64,000 bases of DNA from Dasypus novemcinctus (taxonomy: Eukaryota > Chordata > Mammalia > Cingulata > Dasypodidae): the NCBI RefSeq assembly GCF_030445035.2, contig NC_080683.1, positions 119,087,225-119,151,224 of the forward strand, given 5' to 3'. Each line of letters opens with the position of its first letter. Within the stretch, counting starts at the first letter, position 1. Under the pieces are notes generated by a model that had not been told where the DNA came from, did no database searches, and saw only the letters and a program-made list of their open reading frames with translations. Positions 44,414 through 55,448 of the stretch are shown here, one piece after another. The position numbers were made by a program, and so were the translations under genes.

Positions 44414-44879
44414 ATTTAAAATCCATATTGTTTACTAGTTCATTTAAAAAAATACATCTGTTGAGTTCCTGAGACTGCTAGAAGTGGGTATGTGCGATTC
44501 CTGGCCTCTTTTACTTTTTTAGTGGTCTTCACCTTAGCCCCTTGACCAGTCACTCAGTTATCACCATCTTGAAAGCTTGAGTCACTCTGCCATCCTTTGG
44601 TCCTACCATTTTATGTCTGGTGTGTGGGGGAGATAACTTGGCTCTTCATTTCACGAGTCTTTAGGTCAAGAGGAATTCTACTTCAGGGGATTTATTTGAA
44701 GAACTACAGCCAAGAGATCTCATCCATACCTGGACCTGATCTAAATAATGAGAACCTGGACCTTCAGCTGATGCTCTAAGAGCGAGAGAGTTTGGGTTGA
44801 CTTGGGTTGGGATGAGTGTATTTCTCATGTGTGTTTTAAATATGTGTTTGAATCACTGGATGAGAGAGGGTGGGCCAGA
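44414..44879. other. Unique sequence beside the pseudogene
   Basis: It may begin with 5'-UTR-derived sequence of the WBP11 retrocopy. No other repeat or gene is recognised. Confidence 0.4.
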
Positions 44880-45360
44880 GCAGCCAGCCTCCAAGGGGGC
44901 CCCTAGTTGTCCTCATCTCCTGGTAGGCACACCCTTCTACAGTCCTATTGCACAGTGAATCAGGGATGGCATGTGACCAATAGAATATTGCAGAATTAAC
45001 AGTGTGTTTCTTTGGCATGGCATGGAAGCTCTGTGAGAAGCTGTCTGGCCTTAGGCAATGGCATTCAACCAGCCCTGAAGAGAGATCCGCACAGAGGACA
45101 ATCAATTTGCCAAAACTAACAGGCTAATCATCTGAGTGAGCCAAACTGGAAATGAATCTTGCAGACTTGAACAAACCTTTGGGTGGCTGCAGCCCCAGAT
45201 GGCTTCTATCTACAATCTCATGAGCAACCTTGGTCCAGAATCACCCAACTGAGACACTCATGAATTCCCATCCTGGAGAACCCATGAAAGATAATTAGAT
45301 GAATGGTGTTGTTTTAAGCTACAATATATTGGGGAGATTTGTGATATACTGGTGGGTAAA
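44880..45360 (+). mobile_element. MLT1-like MaLR LTR relic (sense)
   Basis: It shows 'GATGGCATGTGACCAATAGA', 'TGGGTGGCTGCAGCCCCAGA' and 'AATCTCATGAGCAACCTTGG', then 'AATCACCCAACTGAGACACT', and a degenerate 3' end 'GGTGTTGTTTTAAGCTACAA'. It is the same LTR class as 41.2-41.7 kb but highly diverged. The left boundary is approximate. Confidence 0.5.
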
Positions 45361-45589
45361 TAATGTGGGGTATAAATATAAATAAAAGACATCTATACAT
45401 TTCTTCTTCCCTAACTCAGAACAAATTCTGAACAATAAGTGTAAAAACTTGAGTCATAGTTTTGCATTATGACCAGAAATTCCAGCATTGCAATGAGGAA
45501 ATTTCCTTTCTGTTAAACAGCTGGTTAATTTGATGTTACCAAAGGATTAGGGCTTAATTCATGATCATCATTGTCATCATCACAAAAAG

Positions 45590-46265
45590 AAGAATACTAA
45601 TAACCACAAATAGTTATTGAGGACTTGTCATATCCAACACTTTGCTAAACACTTTGATAAATACAGACATTATCTGACTGTTTCTCATAACAACCCTATG
45701 ATATAGATAATATTATTCCCATTTTTCAGATGAGGAAGTTGAGTTCCAATGAGTTAAGTGGAATGACCCAAGGTCTCACAGCTATTAAAAGTCAGGTCTT
45801 CCAGGAAAGTGGATGTGGCTCAAGGGATTAAGCTCCCACCTATCACATGGGAGGTTCCAGGTTTGGTTCTTGGTGCCTCCTAGAGAAGATGATCAAGACA
45901 GTGAGCTGGTGTGATGGGCTGGTGTGGTGAGCTGATACAACAAGGTGATGCAACAAGGAGACACAAAGAGGAAACACAATGAAAGACACAACAAAGCAGG
46001 GAGCAGAGGTACCTCAAGGGATTGAGTACCTTTCTCCCATGGGGGAGATCCCATGTTTGGTTCCCTCTGTCTCCTAAAGAGAAGACCAGCAGACATAGAG
46101 AGCACACAGTGAATGGACACACAGAGCAGACAGCAAGTGCAAAAAACTAAGCGGGGGGGAATAAATAAATAAAAATAAATCTTTAATAAAAATAAACAAA
46201 CAAATAAATAAATAAAAGTCAGGTCTTCCTGACTACCAAACTTGTATTCCTGAGTGGTAATCTGT
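45590..46265 (-). repeat. MIR SINE relic (antisense), split by a DAS-SINE
   Basis: The left arm has 'AACACTTTGATAAATACAGA', 'TCATAACAACCCTATGATAT', 'ATTTTTCAGATGAGGAAGTT' and 'AGGTCTCACAGCTATTAAAA'. The right arm continues after 46213 with 'CAGGTCTTCCTGACTACCAA'. The two arms are consecutive parts of one reversed MIR. Confidence 0.8.
45803..46212 (+). mobile_element. DAS-SINE dimer with perfect 17-bp target-site duplication
   Basis: In sense orientation it has a first tRNA-like head ('AAGTGGATGTGGCTCAAGGG', 'CATGGGAGGTTCCAGG'), then a body of CAACAA/ACACAA-type repeats. A second head-like unit starts near 45995 ('CATGGGGGAGATCCCATGTT'), and it ends in an A-rich AAATAAATAAA tail. The direct duplication TAAAAGTCAGGTCTTCC at 45786-45802 and 46213-46229 is identical over 17 bp. 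Perfect flanks suggest one of the youngest insertions in the window. Confidence 0.95.
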
Positions 46266-46339
46266 ATTACTTCCTTCCTTGAAAATTTTGCTTGGGGAGG
46301 CCTTGAATTTAAAACATAGGATGTTGGTTAGGCTATTGT

Positions 46340-46760
46340 GTCAATTTGGCCAGGTAATGGTGCCCATCTTTTTGGTCAAGCAAACACTGGGCTAATTGTA
46401 ATGCAAGGCCATTTCATGGACTTTAATCAGCGGTGAGTTGATTGCACAGATGACTGATTAACTCTACAATCAACTAAGGAGATTTCCCTCAGGAATGAGT
46501 GACTTCTCATCCAATCAGTTGAGGGCCTTAAGAAAAGTGATTTCAGCATTCAGAGAGAGAACTTACATCTCTACTCCAGAGAGCTAGTGTCTCCAGGGGA
46601 ACTCATCAAGGAGCTTCATCTGAGTCTCTGACTTACAGCCTACCCTGCGGAATTTGGACTTGTGCATCCCCACGGTCACATGAGACAATTTTATAAAATC
46701 ACATATAATTTATAGATCTCTCCTGCCAGTTCTGTTTCCCTGGAGAGCCCCGGGAATTCT
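46340..46760 (+). mobile_element. Ancient LTR-like interspersed repeat (family not certain)
   Basis: It contains 'GTGTCAATTTGGCCAGGTAA', 'GGTGCCCATCTTTTTGGTCA', 'CATCCAATCAGTTGAGGGCC' and 'TCCTGCCAGTTCTGTTTCCC'. These landmarks, in this order, are familiar from a widespread mammalian LTR-type repeat. I could not assign a named family with confidence. Confidence 0.5.
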
Positions 46761-48579
46761 CTGGGTTCTCAGATACAATTGATTCTAGCTGTCCAGGGTC
46801 TAGAGTCAGCATACTTGCCAGGGAGATTTAAGCTGACCATGTAAAGTCTGTTTCATTCTATGAGCTTTTCTTAATTCCAAATTTTCACTGTTAGTTTATG
46901 GAATAGGAATCCCATGAATCACATTCTCATAGTTATCAGGAAGGTAAGTGAGACCAGATAATGCTATAACTAATGGACTCTGGGCCTCGATTTCTTCTCC
47001 TAACTGAAGATGCTTCCTGGGATCACGGTTAAACCACTGAAGTTAATGAAAATGAATCATGAGTTGTAAAAATTAAAAAAAAATAACCCGATTTTATGTC
47101 TTCTTTGTTCAGACTGTAAGAGCACCGAGGATAATGTCATGGCTGAAATGTGCTTAGCTATTGCCAAGGCCAATTTTATGCCTTGTCATGCTTTTCATTT
47201 TCCTTTCCTTCAAGCTAATGGTAAAACAATTGGAAGATTGCTTTGACTCAAACATACCACAGCAGAAACTTTAAAGAAGGGAATATATTAGTTTAATAGC
47301 TCAATAAAGCAAAATTCAAATGTCCCTTTTGGCAAAAGTTTCACTTAATTTCAGCTCAATTTTTCTAGGATATTCCTCAAGAGTTAGCGAGTTGGCAAAT
47401 TATTTGTCATTTCTAGTTGCATATTTAAGTGAAGATAAATCTTTATGGTTCTTATATTGAGAAGCTATGGTTGACTAAGCCCTTTCATTGGAAATTTAAA
47501 ATCCCTCTGTCATCCACAAGCGAAAATGGAGATAGGTGTGTCTGTGCGTGACTATGTGCGGTGAGCAGAGGGTCTGAGGGTTGGGGTGGGGTCAGCAAGG
47601 CAGAAGCATTTAGCGGAAGGGGATGGAGCTGAACCAGAAGAAGTTGAAGCTCAAATTATTGTAATAGCAGGAAGAAAAGTCATGTGTCTCTAAATCAAAT
47701 TAAATCTCCTTCCAATTGGGCAGGAGAGTCTGCCCCAGCCACACGGGGACTTTAGGGTCACCCAAAAGCAAAAATATGCCCTCCAAATTGGAAAAGAACA
47801 ACTTGGCTACTTCAAGATATTCACCATTGGTGTCCTACTGGTTCCTTGAATGTGGAAGCTTCTGCTGCCCCAATGCCAAGAGTGCTCCTGTGGTGTTTGA
47901 ACTCAATGTCAGGGTCCAGCCTCCTAGGTCTACCAGACAATCTTTGAAAACACGCCAGGAAGTGAGGCCCATGCCTTCACCACTAGCGAGGCCCTCCAAA
48001 CCTCTTCCTTTCCCAGGGCCATGCCCAGCTTCCCCTGCTGCTTTACTCCTTTCCAATCAGGCCCAGTCACCTCTCTCCCTGTCCCTACCATGACCCTGAG
48101 CTTAATCTCCTTCAGGAATCCAGGCTTTTTGAGAGTAAAAGGCAGGAAAGGGGCAGGGTGGTGTTTAGGCAACTTCTGAAACAAAAATCTCTTTTGAGGC
48201 CTGCAACCCAGAGGCCTGCCTGCCTTTTTGGAATGGGGTGGAGGGGTGTGGGGTGGATGGAGAGGTGAAACAAAATGCAGAACTAAACCAAATCCAAATT
48301 AATATCTCAATATATTAACCTGCTGCACAGTAAGAGTAAAGTTTCCTGGCAAGGACGTGCCAAGGAGGGTTAATAGCCCATGGCCGTATCCAGATTAGCT
48401 GCCATCCAGTGAGAGGTCAGTTGTTTAAAAGAATGTAAAAATTCTTCATAAATGCTGTTTGGCCACCTCTCTTACTCTGGGCAAAATCCCTGGAGAAGCA
48501 CGGACCAACCACTGCCCTCTTCACCCTCTAGTAAGAGTGAGGGCTGGTGAGGGCGGGTGAGGGCGGGGCAGCCCTTCCC
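46761..48579. other. Unique non-coding sequence
   Basis: No repeat or gene recognised. The 125-codon frame at 47716-48093 has no motif and overlaps minus-strand frames of similar length. Confidence 0.45.
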
Positions 48580-48718
48580 TGTTGAGCACCTGAGGAAAGT
48601 GAGGCTCAGAGCAGGGAAGGTGATGACTTCAGGTCCACACAGTTAGGGAGTGAGGGATCTGGATTCAAACCCAGGACTGTGGTGTAAGAGCCCAGGCCCT
48701 TCACCACTACAATATGGC
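48580..48718 (-). repeat. MIR SINE relic (antisense)
   Basis: 'GAGGAAAGTGAGGCTCAGAG', 'GACTTCAGGTCCACACAGTT', 'GGATTCAAACCCAGGACTGT' and 'AGCCCAGGCCCTTCACCACT' give the full reversed MIR core. It is well preserved for this family. Confidence 0.85.
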
Positions 48719-49544
48719 GCCACATCTGTAAAATTCCAATTCCAGCACTTCTCTGCAAACCACGTGTGGTGGCGTCCCTGAAACCTAAATAAAATTAAGT
48801 TTGGAGTGAGTGGCAGAGGTCACTGAATACCGGGAGCTCCTTGGATGAGAGCTTCCTGGGACCGGTGTTAAATCTGCATGATGGGAGAGAGCAGCTCTTA
48901 ACCTGCCGCAGTTTGGTTGCTTTTGGTCTATTGTTGGAAAATTCCTCTTGCCTAATGTTATCAAGTGAGCTGGTTAAATTCTGGAGAGATCTGCCCATAA
49001 AACTGATAAGAGCCCTCCCTTAAACAGCCAATTTGAACTTTATCCCGGAGACCTTGAGAAACTGGGCTTGCGCATTTATAATGCAAGCGTTGAGCATAGT
49101 CCTGCGCAACTGGGTAATATTTGACCTTGAAACATGGCTCTGAAAGTCATACATGCCCCTGGCTGGCTTTGCGGTTGGTTATCAGTGTATCACCGAACAC
49201 TTTATCATGGTAATGTGTCAGGAATGTGCAGGATGGCCAAGGACCTCGAAAGCCGCGGCAGTTTCAAGTCTGCTGGGCTCTTGTAACTGGCTCACTGGTC
49301 AGTCAGTCATCCGAAGAGTGTCAGACCACAGACACCGCAGAGAACCTACGTTCTCAACCAGGTCACTGCCAAGGGCAATTCAAGGTGCTGGCTAAGAAGG
49401 CTCTGTTAAATGGCTGTTTTCCTCTGAGTCCATCCTCTCATTGTCACTGAGATATGCCACAGAAAATGCCTGTATTCTTATTTAAGTTTCAAGTCATTAC
49501 AAGTTGTTTGCAAAGAAGTGCTTCAATTGGACTTTTTCAAGTGT
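48719..49544. other. Unique sequence with relatively many CpGs at 49.06-49.35 kb
   Basis: No repeat or gene recognised. About ten CpG sites fall between 49060 and 49350, more than in the neighbouring sequence, so this may be a conserved or regulatory segment. Confidence 0.35.
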
Positions 49545-49760
49545 GGCACCTTACTGCAGTGGTGAAGGTCCTGGGTTTGAGTCCAGCTCCCTCACTAACC
49601 GTGTGGACCTGGAGTCGTTATCTTCCCTGCTCTGAGCCTCACTTTACTCATGTGTGAAATGGGTAGGTAGACCTACCTCTCTGGTGCACATGACATTATA
49701 AAATGTAATGTACGCCATGCCCTTGGTGCACTGGCTGAGCATTCCTGTTTATTCTGTCTG
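49545..49760 (+). repeat. MIR SINE relic (sense), nearly complete
   Basis: 'TTACTGCAGTGGTGAAGGTC' then 'CTGGGTTTGAGTCCAGCTCC', 'CTCTGAGCCTCACTTTACTC', 'TGTGAAATGGGTAGGTAGAC' and 'TTGGTGCACTGGCTGAGCA'. The tRNA-like, core and 3' parts are all recognisable. Confidence 0.85.
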
Positions 49761-50744
49761 TCCAACCAGCTGCATGTGTACTGAGAACAGAAATCATGGT
49801 TAATTCTGCTTTGCATTCCTTGTGCCAAGAAGAATGCTAAGAATCTAGCAGGTACTTAACGAATCCTTGTTAACTCCTGATCTTCCGATTGGAATTATCC
49901 CATTCTCAGCCCAGTTATACGGACGCTTCTTATTTGTTGATGATTAAGCTAATGTCTTCTTTTCCTTTAAGCCTGGTAGAAAGCCATAGAACATAAGGCA
50001 ATACTAGATAGTTTTATTTTTAATCCTTGTATTTGGGAGGCTTTAAAAAGAAATCAGTTCTATGTTTCATAAGAATTTCTGGCAGTGGTCATTGAGAAAG
50101 AAAACCATTCAAATGCAAGTGGGCACAGTGTTCTCTAACTTGTGTTCTTTTGTTTTCTGTTTCGCTAGTTCAATGAGTGCTTCATGTATCTTAATAAATG
50201 GTCTGAAGCATAATATCCAGCTGGAGGCTACCTGTGTCTTTGAAACTTCAATAAAATTCTGATTGAAATTTAACTTTAGCTGTATGCCCACACAATCTGC
50301 ATTTCGGCGGAAGCACGCCTGGTGTTGGGTGGAAGCAAAGGACGAGTTACACAGAGGCAGCTTCCAGGCCGATGACTTGCAGTGGCTCTGTAGTCGCCCC
50401 AATGCAGAAGCTTCATTTTGTCATCACACGAACTAAATAAGAAAGACTCTATGAGGCTGTTTGTAGAGAGAAAAGGAGCCTCCTGAATTCAATGGATGAT
50501 TATGACTGGTTGATTTGTTTTGTCATTTCGTCTAAATTTCTCACCACATTTAGAGAAACGGTAGAGACACTTCACCCATCAAGGGGAGTAAAATGGGGCA
50601 ATTCTGTGGAATTGAACCAGATATGTGTGTGTGTGTGTGTGTGTATGTCTATAAAACACCACTGGTGACTTTGAACAAAACCTAGCCTTTAAGGGATTAA
50701 CACTGAAAAGGAAAGGAAAAGAAATGGATACTAACCTTTTTTCT
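49761..50744. other. Unique sequence with a (TG)n microsatellite
   Basis: No gene or repeat family. A (TG)n run of about ten units lies at 50622-50644. Confidence 0.45.
50622..50644 (+). repeat. (TG)n microsatellite
   Basis: About ten uninterrupted GT/TG units, flanked by ATA and ATGTC. Likely polymorphic in length. Confidence 0.9.
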
Positions 50745-50995
50745 TTTACTGCTTATTTTAGAATAGAGTTAGATTTGGAAAAGTTGCAAAGTTAGTACAG
50801 AGAGTTCCCATATACCCCATACCCAGTTATCCCTATTATTAACATTTGACATTAGTTTGGTGTATTTGTCACAATTAACTAATTTTGATATCTTTACATT
50901 AACTAAAGTCCATTCTTTACTCATATTTCTTTAGTTTATACCTGAAGTCCTTTTTTTCAGGTCCAGGAGCCTGTTCAGGACATCAGATTCATACT
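50745..50995 (-). mobile_element. L1M 3'-end relic (antisense)
   Basis: 'GAGAGTTCCCATATACCCCA', 'TACCCAGTTATCCCTATTAT', 'TGTCACAATTAACTAATTTT' and 'TTACATTAACTAAAGTCCAT' follow reversed L1M 3' UTR order. It is homologous in position to 25.76-26.0 kb. Confidence 0.65.
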
Positions 50996-51230
50996 AGCAT
51001 TTTGAAAGAGCCAATTAATTACCATATGCATTCATGTTCATAATTTCATGTAATTTTCATCACATTGGGTTTAAGTAGGCCTGATTTTCCCATTTTAAAG
51101 ATGAGACAACTGATATCAGAGACAGTAATTGTCTTCCCCTGTAACCAAGGCAGCAGTGAAGCAAATGACTCAAACTCAAGACATCTGACCCTATTCCCAT
51201 TTTGTCCTCCTCATATCATGCTACCTTTCT
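50996..51230 (-). repeat. MIR SINE relic (antisense)
   Basis: 'GATTTTCCCATTTTAAAGAT', 'GAGACAACTGATATCAGAGA', 'CAAGGCAGCAGTGAAGCAAA' and 'ACTCAAACTCAAGACATCTG' form a reversed MIR. Confidence 0.65.
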
Positions 51231-53129
51231 CACTTGCAATAAAATAATGAAATTTATATTTGATAAATGTACTGCACATTCAGCACTACATCCATATTTT
51301 GGAAAATAGTTCAAAAAGACCTCTCTTACTTGCTCCAACACAAGCAGAATTTTTTTTTTTTAATGAATTTTCGTCTGATTTCTCAAAGCCAGAAAGACTC
51401 ACTCATACCACAGAATTGTAAGTTAGAGCTGCCAAAATATAATTGGGTGTTGAATGATAAATGACTTATTGCTGTGATATGTTTAATGATGCTTTGTTTC
51501 CTTATTGAAGGTTCTGTGTCATAGAAGATGCATTTCAGCTTCTATTTTACTCAGAGGCGATATAAAAGAATGAGCGCAAGGTTTTGGGTTGAGTCATATA
51601 TTAGAGGAGGTTTGCTGTCAACTCTAAGTTAGCAAGGTTACTCACAAACAATTTACATCAGAAATAAAACACACAATCATGGGAAAACGAATTCACTGGG
51701 GCTGTACCTAGTCTTTAGTTATTTACATCATATTTCACTGAAATTCAGTTATGTAAAATTCCCATTCTAAAGTTTCAGCTCTCTGCAACTGATACAGTGA
51801 TGGGAAAACTGGGTCTCCAAAAATTTTGAATGCCCTAGGTTGAAAAAAATCACAGTGAAAGGATAAATGATTAGCCATTACTTGAAGCAGTTCCCTTATC
51901 TCTCACAACTGTTTCACCTGCTTAACAACAGTCATTAACCAGAATCTAAAAAAAGTCTTACAGAAACCAAGTGTTTCAATAACAGATTAGAATTATGGGA
52001 TGGCTATTTCTTGTGGTTAGTAACAGATCGACTGTGTTGACTTAAAATATAAAGGGTGATCATTCCTAACAGATTATTTTCTTTTTCACATAAAACTAGG
52101 AAGTATACAAAAAAGAAAAAGAAAAAAAAAACCTGACTGTTCTTGGTAAGGAGATTTTAATTTGTATCTACACTGTGTTCTTCTCACTTCATTAGGCTTA
52201 GAATTGGTGCCTGAACAGCAGTGTTTGGGCAGCCTGGTGCCTAGTTGGAGATGTCAGAGGCAATTACTTTCACAGATTTAAGATTTTATTATCACACATA
52301 TCCTGTCTTTAGTTATCTGAGTGGACAGCCCAATCAAGGATGATACTCATTTCATCATATCTTCCTTCTTGTGTCATTTTAATAATAGCTCCAGTATCAT
52401 CCTGCTTTGCACAACAAGAACACATCAGCTGGATGCATGGTTGAATGGGGCCATCCAAACTTGCTTCCTTCTCTAATTTCAAATTCTTTCCGTGGCATAA
52501 ATGAGCCCCATTAGACTTAATGGCAAAAAAAATCTCCGAAAACACGACTCATTTTCAGTGACCTTGAAGATTCTCCAAAGGAAATATCTAAGGGGTAGTT
52601 TATGGGACAACTTCAGTCAACAGGAATAAAAAAACTTATATTTTTGGAAGAGGAGTGAGTTAACCAGTTTCCTCTATGGATTTGGGGTCCCTGGGAGAAG
52701 GGATTGATATACCGAAATTTAAAAAAATTTTTTTCAGAAACCATTAGGATCAGACTATATCACGCGTTGCTTCTACTAAATCTTTTTTGGCTTCCTCTAC
52801 TTAGAGACTTTCTGGGCCTTCCTTTCTTGGAGAACAAATAAATGGACACTTTTTAGGGCTCAGTAAAATGTCCCATGCTCTCTGAGGACTTCCCTGATGC
52901 CACAGAAGACATAACCTTCTCCTCTTTGCCCCCCTGTGCACCCTGTAATACATTATGGCACAGAATGTTTGCAAGTCAGTAGCCTCTACAGATTTAACTC
53001 TCCATATTCTACACATGGGCCCGGCGGCATTTTTTTTTTTTTTTTTTGCACCTTGATGTTTGAGAACCACAGACAACACAGTGATCAAACACTGTGTGAG
53101 CTGGCCTGGTAGTGGCTGATCTCACGCTT
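51231..53129. other. Unique non-coding sequence
   Basis: No family or gene recognised. It holds A-rich runs near 52115-52130 and a T run of about 18 at 53031-53048. 'GATGTTTGAGAACCACA' near 53056 resembles a MER5-type right terminus, so a decayed MER5 may lie just to its left. Confidence 0.4.
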
Positions 53130-53295
53130 GGCTTAGGACAGTGGTGCACAAATGGATTGAATGTAAGAACTGCCTGGGGTGTTGGATAATAGTTAAATTC
53201 CTGGAATCCTGATTCGAAAATAATGAGAAGGGACCCAGAAGTCTGCAGGGTCTACAAGTAAGCCAGGTAATTTTGACACAGGTGTATAAGGAATA
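53130..53295 (+). mobile_element. MER5A-type hAT DNA transposon relic
   Basis: It opens 'GGACAGTGGTGCACAAATGG' and continues 'AACTGCCTGGGGTGTTGGAT', 'CTGGAATCCTGATTCG', 'GTCTGCAGGGTCTACAAGTA' and 'AGCCAGGTAATTTTGACAC'. This is MER5A order in diverged form. Confidence 0.65.
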
Positions 53296-53315
53296 ATCTT
53301 GGAGGAAACGGGCTA

Positions 53316-53655
53316 TTCCAGTTTTCTATTGTTGCATAACCACCCACCCTTGGTGGCATAAATAAACCACTTAAAGGCATAAAACAACAGCATTTTTATT
53401 ATGCTCACAGATTCTGAAGGTCAGGGATTTTTATGGGACACAGTGGGACTGGCTTGACTGTGTTCCACAATGACTACTGTCTCAGCTAGGAGGACTCAGA
53501 GGTCGGGGCGAGACATGAATGGCTGAGGCTGGAATAATGGACAGCAGGAGGCCCTCCTTCCAGTGTGATTTTCTCACACAGACTCTGGCACCTGGGCTGG
53601 GATGACTCGAAGGCTGGGTTCAGCTGGAAGCAGCAGCCAGATCACCTACATGACG
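53316..53655 (-). mobile_element. MLT1-like MaLR LTR relic (antisense)
   Basis: 'TTTTCTATTGTTGCATAACC', 'AAAGGCATAAAACAACAGCA' and 'AGATTCTGAAGGTCAGGGAT' form the reversed 3' portion of the LTR class at 41.2 and 44.9 kb. Confidence 0.65.
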
Positions 53656-54339
53656 AATAGAAGGTCTTAATTTTAGTAAAGTCCAAAGTAGCAATCTTTT
53701 CCTCTATAGTTTGTGCTATTTGTGTCTTGTGAAATTTTTGTCTAGCTCAAGATGCTGGATGTATCCTCCTATGTTTCCATCTAAAAGTTTCATTATTTTG
53801 CCTTCAAAGGAGAAATTTAAGTCTACGATCCACCTGTCCATAGATTTTTTTTCTTGGAAGTATTATATAGGTTATTTATTTTTTCCCATATGCATATACA
53901 ATTAACAGCACAATTTTTGGGAAATTATCCTTTCAAACACTTGTTTCCAATAGAACCCTTATCAGAAATCAAGTCTGGTTTTAGTCTCTTTTTTCTGAGT
54001 CATTGGTCTAATGTCTATCCTTATGCCAATACCATACTGTTAGCTATCTTAATTACATGAGCTTTATTATAAGACTTGAACTCTAAGAGCTCGAAATTTC
54101 CCCCTTATTTCTTTTTCAAGATTGGGTTGGTTAATCTTGATCCTTTGCATTTTCATATACATTTTAGAATTGCCTTGTTGATTCTGCACACACGAAAAAA
54201 TCCTACTGGGATTTTGATTGGTTTTTCTTTAAATCTATATAGTAACTTGGAGAAAGTTGACATTTTAATAAAATTGAATGGTATCTGAAGCATGGTATAT
54301 TCCTTCACTTATTTAGGACTTCTTATTTTCCCACAGTAA

Positions 54340-54452
54340 TGTTACATTATTATTATTTTTAATTTTTTAGGAGGTACCAGGACCAGAGATTGAACCCAGG
54401 ACCTCGTACATGGGAAGTAGGCACTCAACCACTGAGCTATATCAGTTCCCCT
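54340..54452 (-). mobile_element. Short DAS-SINE inserted in the L1M
   Basis: 'TTAGGAGGTACCAGGACCAG', 'GGACCTCGTACATGGGAAGT' and 'CCACTGAGCTATATCAGTTC' define the monomeric DAS head, with the reversed A tail at the left. L1 sequence resumes on both sides. Confidence 0.92.
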
Positions 54453-54971
54453 GTTTTATTATTTTAATGTAAACACTTTCACATATTTCAGAAGATTAAT
54501 TTCTAAGTGTTTGATTTATTAATGTATTGTAAATAATATCAATTTAAAATTTCATTTTATAATTTTATCTGTTTATATATACAAATAATATTTTATATAT
54601 TGACGTAGAACCCTGCAACCTTGCCAAATTCACTTAGTAATTTTAATAATTTAGTGTGGATTCTTTTGAGCTTCCTAAGTACACAATCTTACCATCTTGA
54701 ATAGTTATAGTTTTATTTTTTCCTTTTCAATATTTATATCTTTTATTTCTTTTTCTTGCCTTATTGCATTGGAGAGGAGCTACAGTACATGATTTACAGA
54801 ACGTAGTAGCAGGCAAACAACTTATCTTTTATCCATAGGCAAAAACAAAGCTTCAATATTCAACTGGGTTTTTTTTGGTCTGTTTGCTACAGGGCTTTTG
54901 GAGATATGCTTTATAAGGTTATGAGATTGTCATTTTATTCTTTATCTGCTATTCATTTTTGTCATGAACAT

Positions 54972-55448
54972 TGTATTAGTTAGCCAAAGGGGTGCTGATG
55001 CAAAATACCCAAAATTATTGGTTTTTGTAAAGGGTGTTTATTTGGGGTAGGAGCCTACAGATAAGAGGCCATAAAGCATAAATTACTTCCCTCACCAAAG
55101 TCTATTTGGCGCAAGATGGCTGCTGATGTCTGTGAGGGCTCAGGCTTCCTGGGTTCCTATGTTCTAGGGGCTTGCTTTTCTCTGGGTTCAAGGTTCCTTT
55201 CTTCCTGGGGCTGGCTTCTCTTTCCTCTGTGAGTTTACTTCCCAGGGCTCCAGCTTAAGTCTTTAGCATCAAAGTCCAATATCAAAACTCCAACATCAGA
55301 AACCCTCAAATCTGTTCTTTGCCATGCCTTTTTTCTGTGAGTCCCTACCCCTTGGTGGGTGTGGTCTCAATGCCCTAATCATAACTCAATCATGCCCAGG
55401 TACAGATCAGATTACAAGCATAATCCAATATCTATTTTTAGAATTCAT
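54972..55448 (-). mobile_element. Lineage-specific MaLR-type solo LTR inserted in the L1M
   Basis: It reads TGTATTAGTTAGCC...TAGAATTCAT. Identical 5-mers AACAT flank it at 54967-54971 and 55449-55453, and the L1 frame reads across the junction. The last roughly 20 bp of the LTR seem to be missing at the right edge, so the duplication is probable rather than certain. It has the YY1-like 'CAAGATGGCTGC' at 55112-55123 and a reversed poly(A) signal in 'GTGTTTATTTGGGG'. Confidence 0.85.

Noticed and set aside
47716-48093. A 125-codon open frame in unique DNA
   Set aside because: Low-complexity Ser/Pro composition at the end, overlapping minus-strand frames, no known domain.
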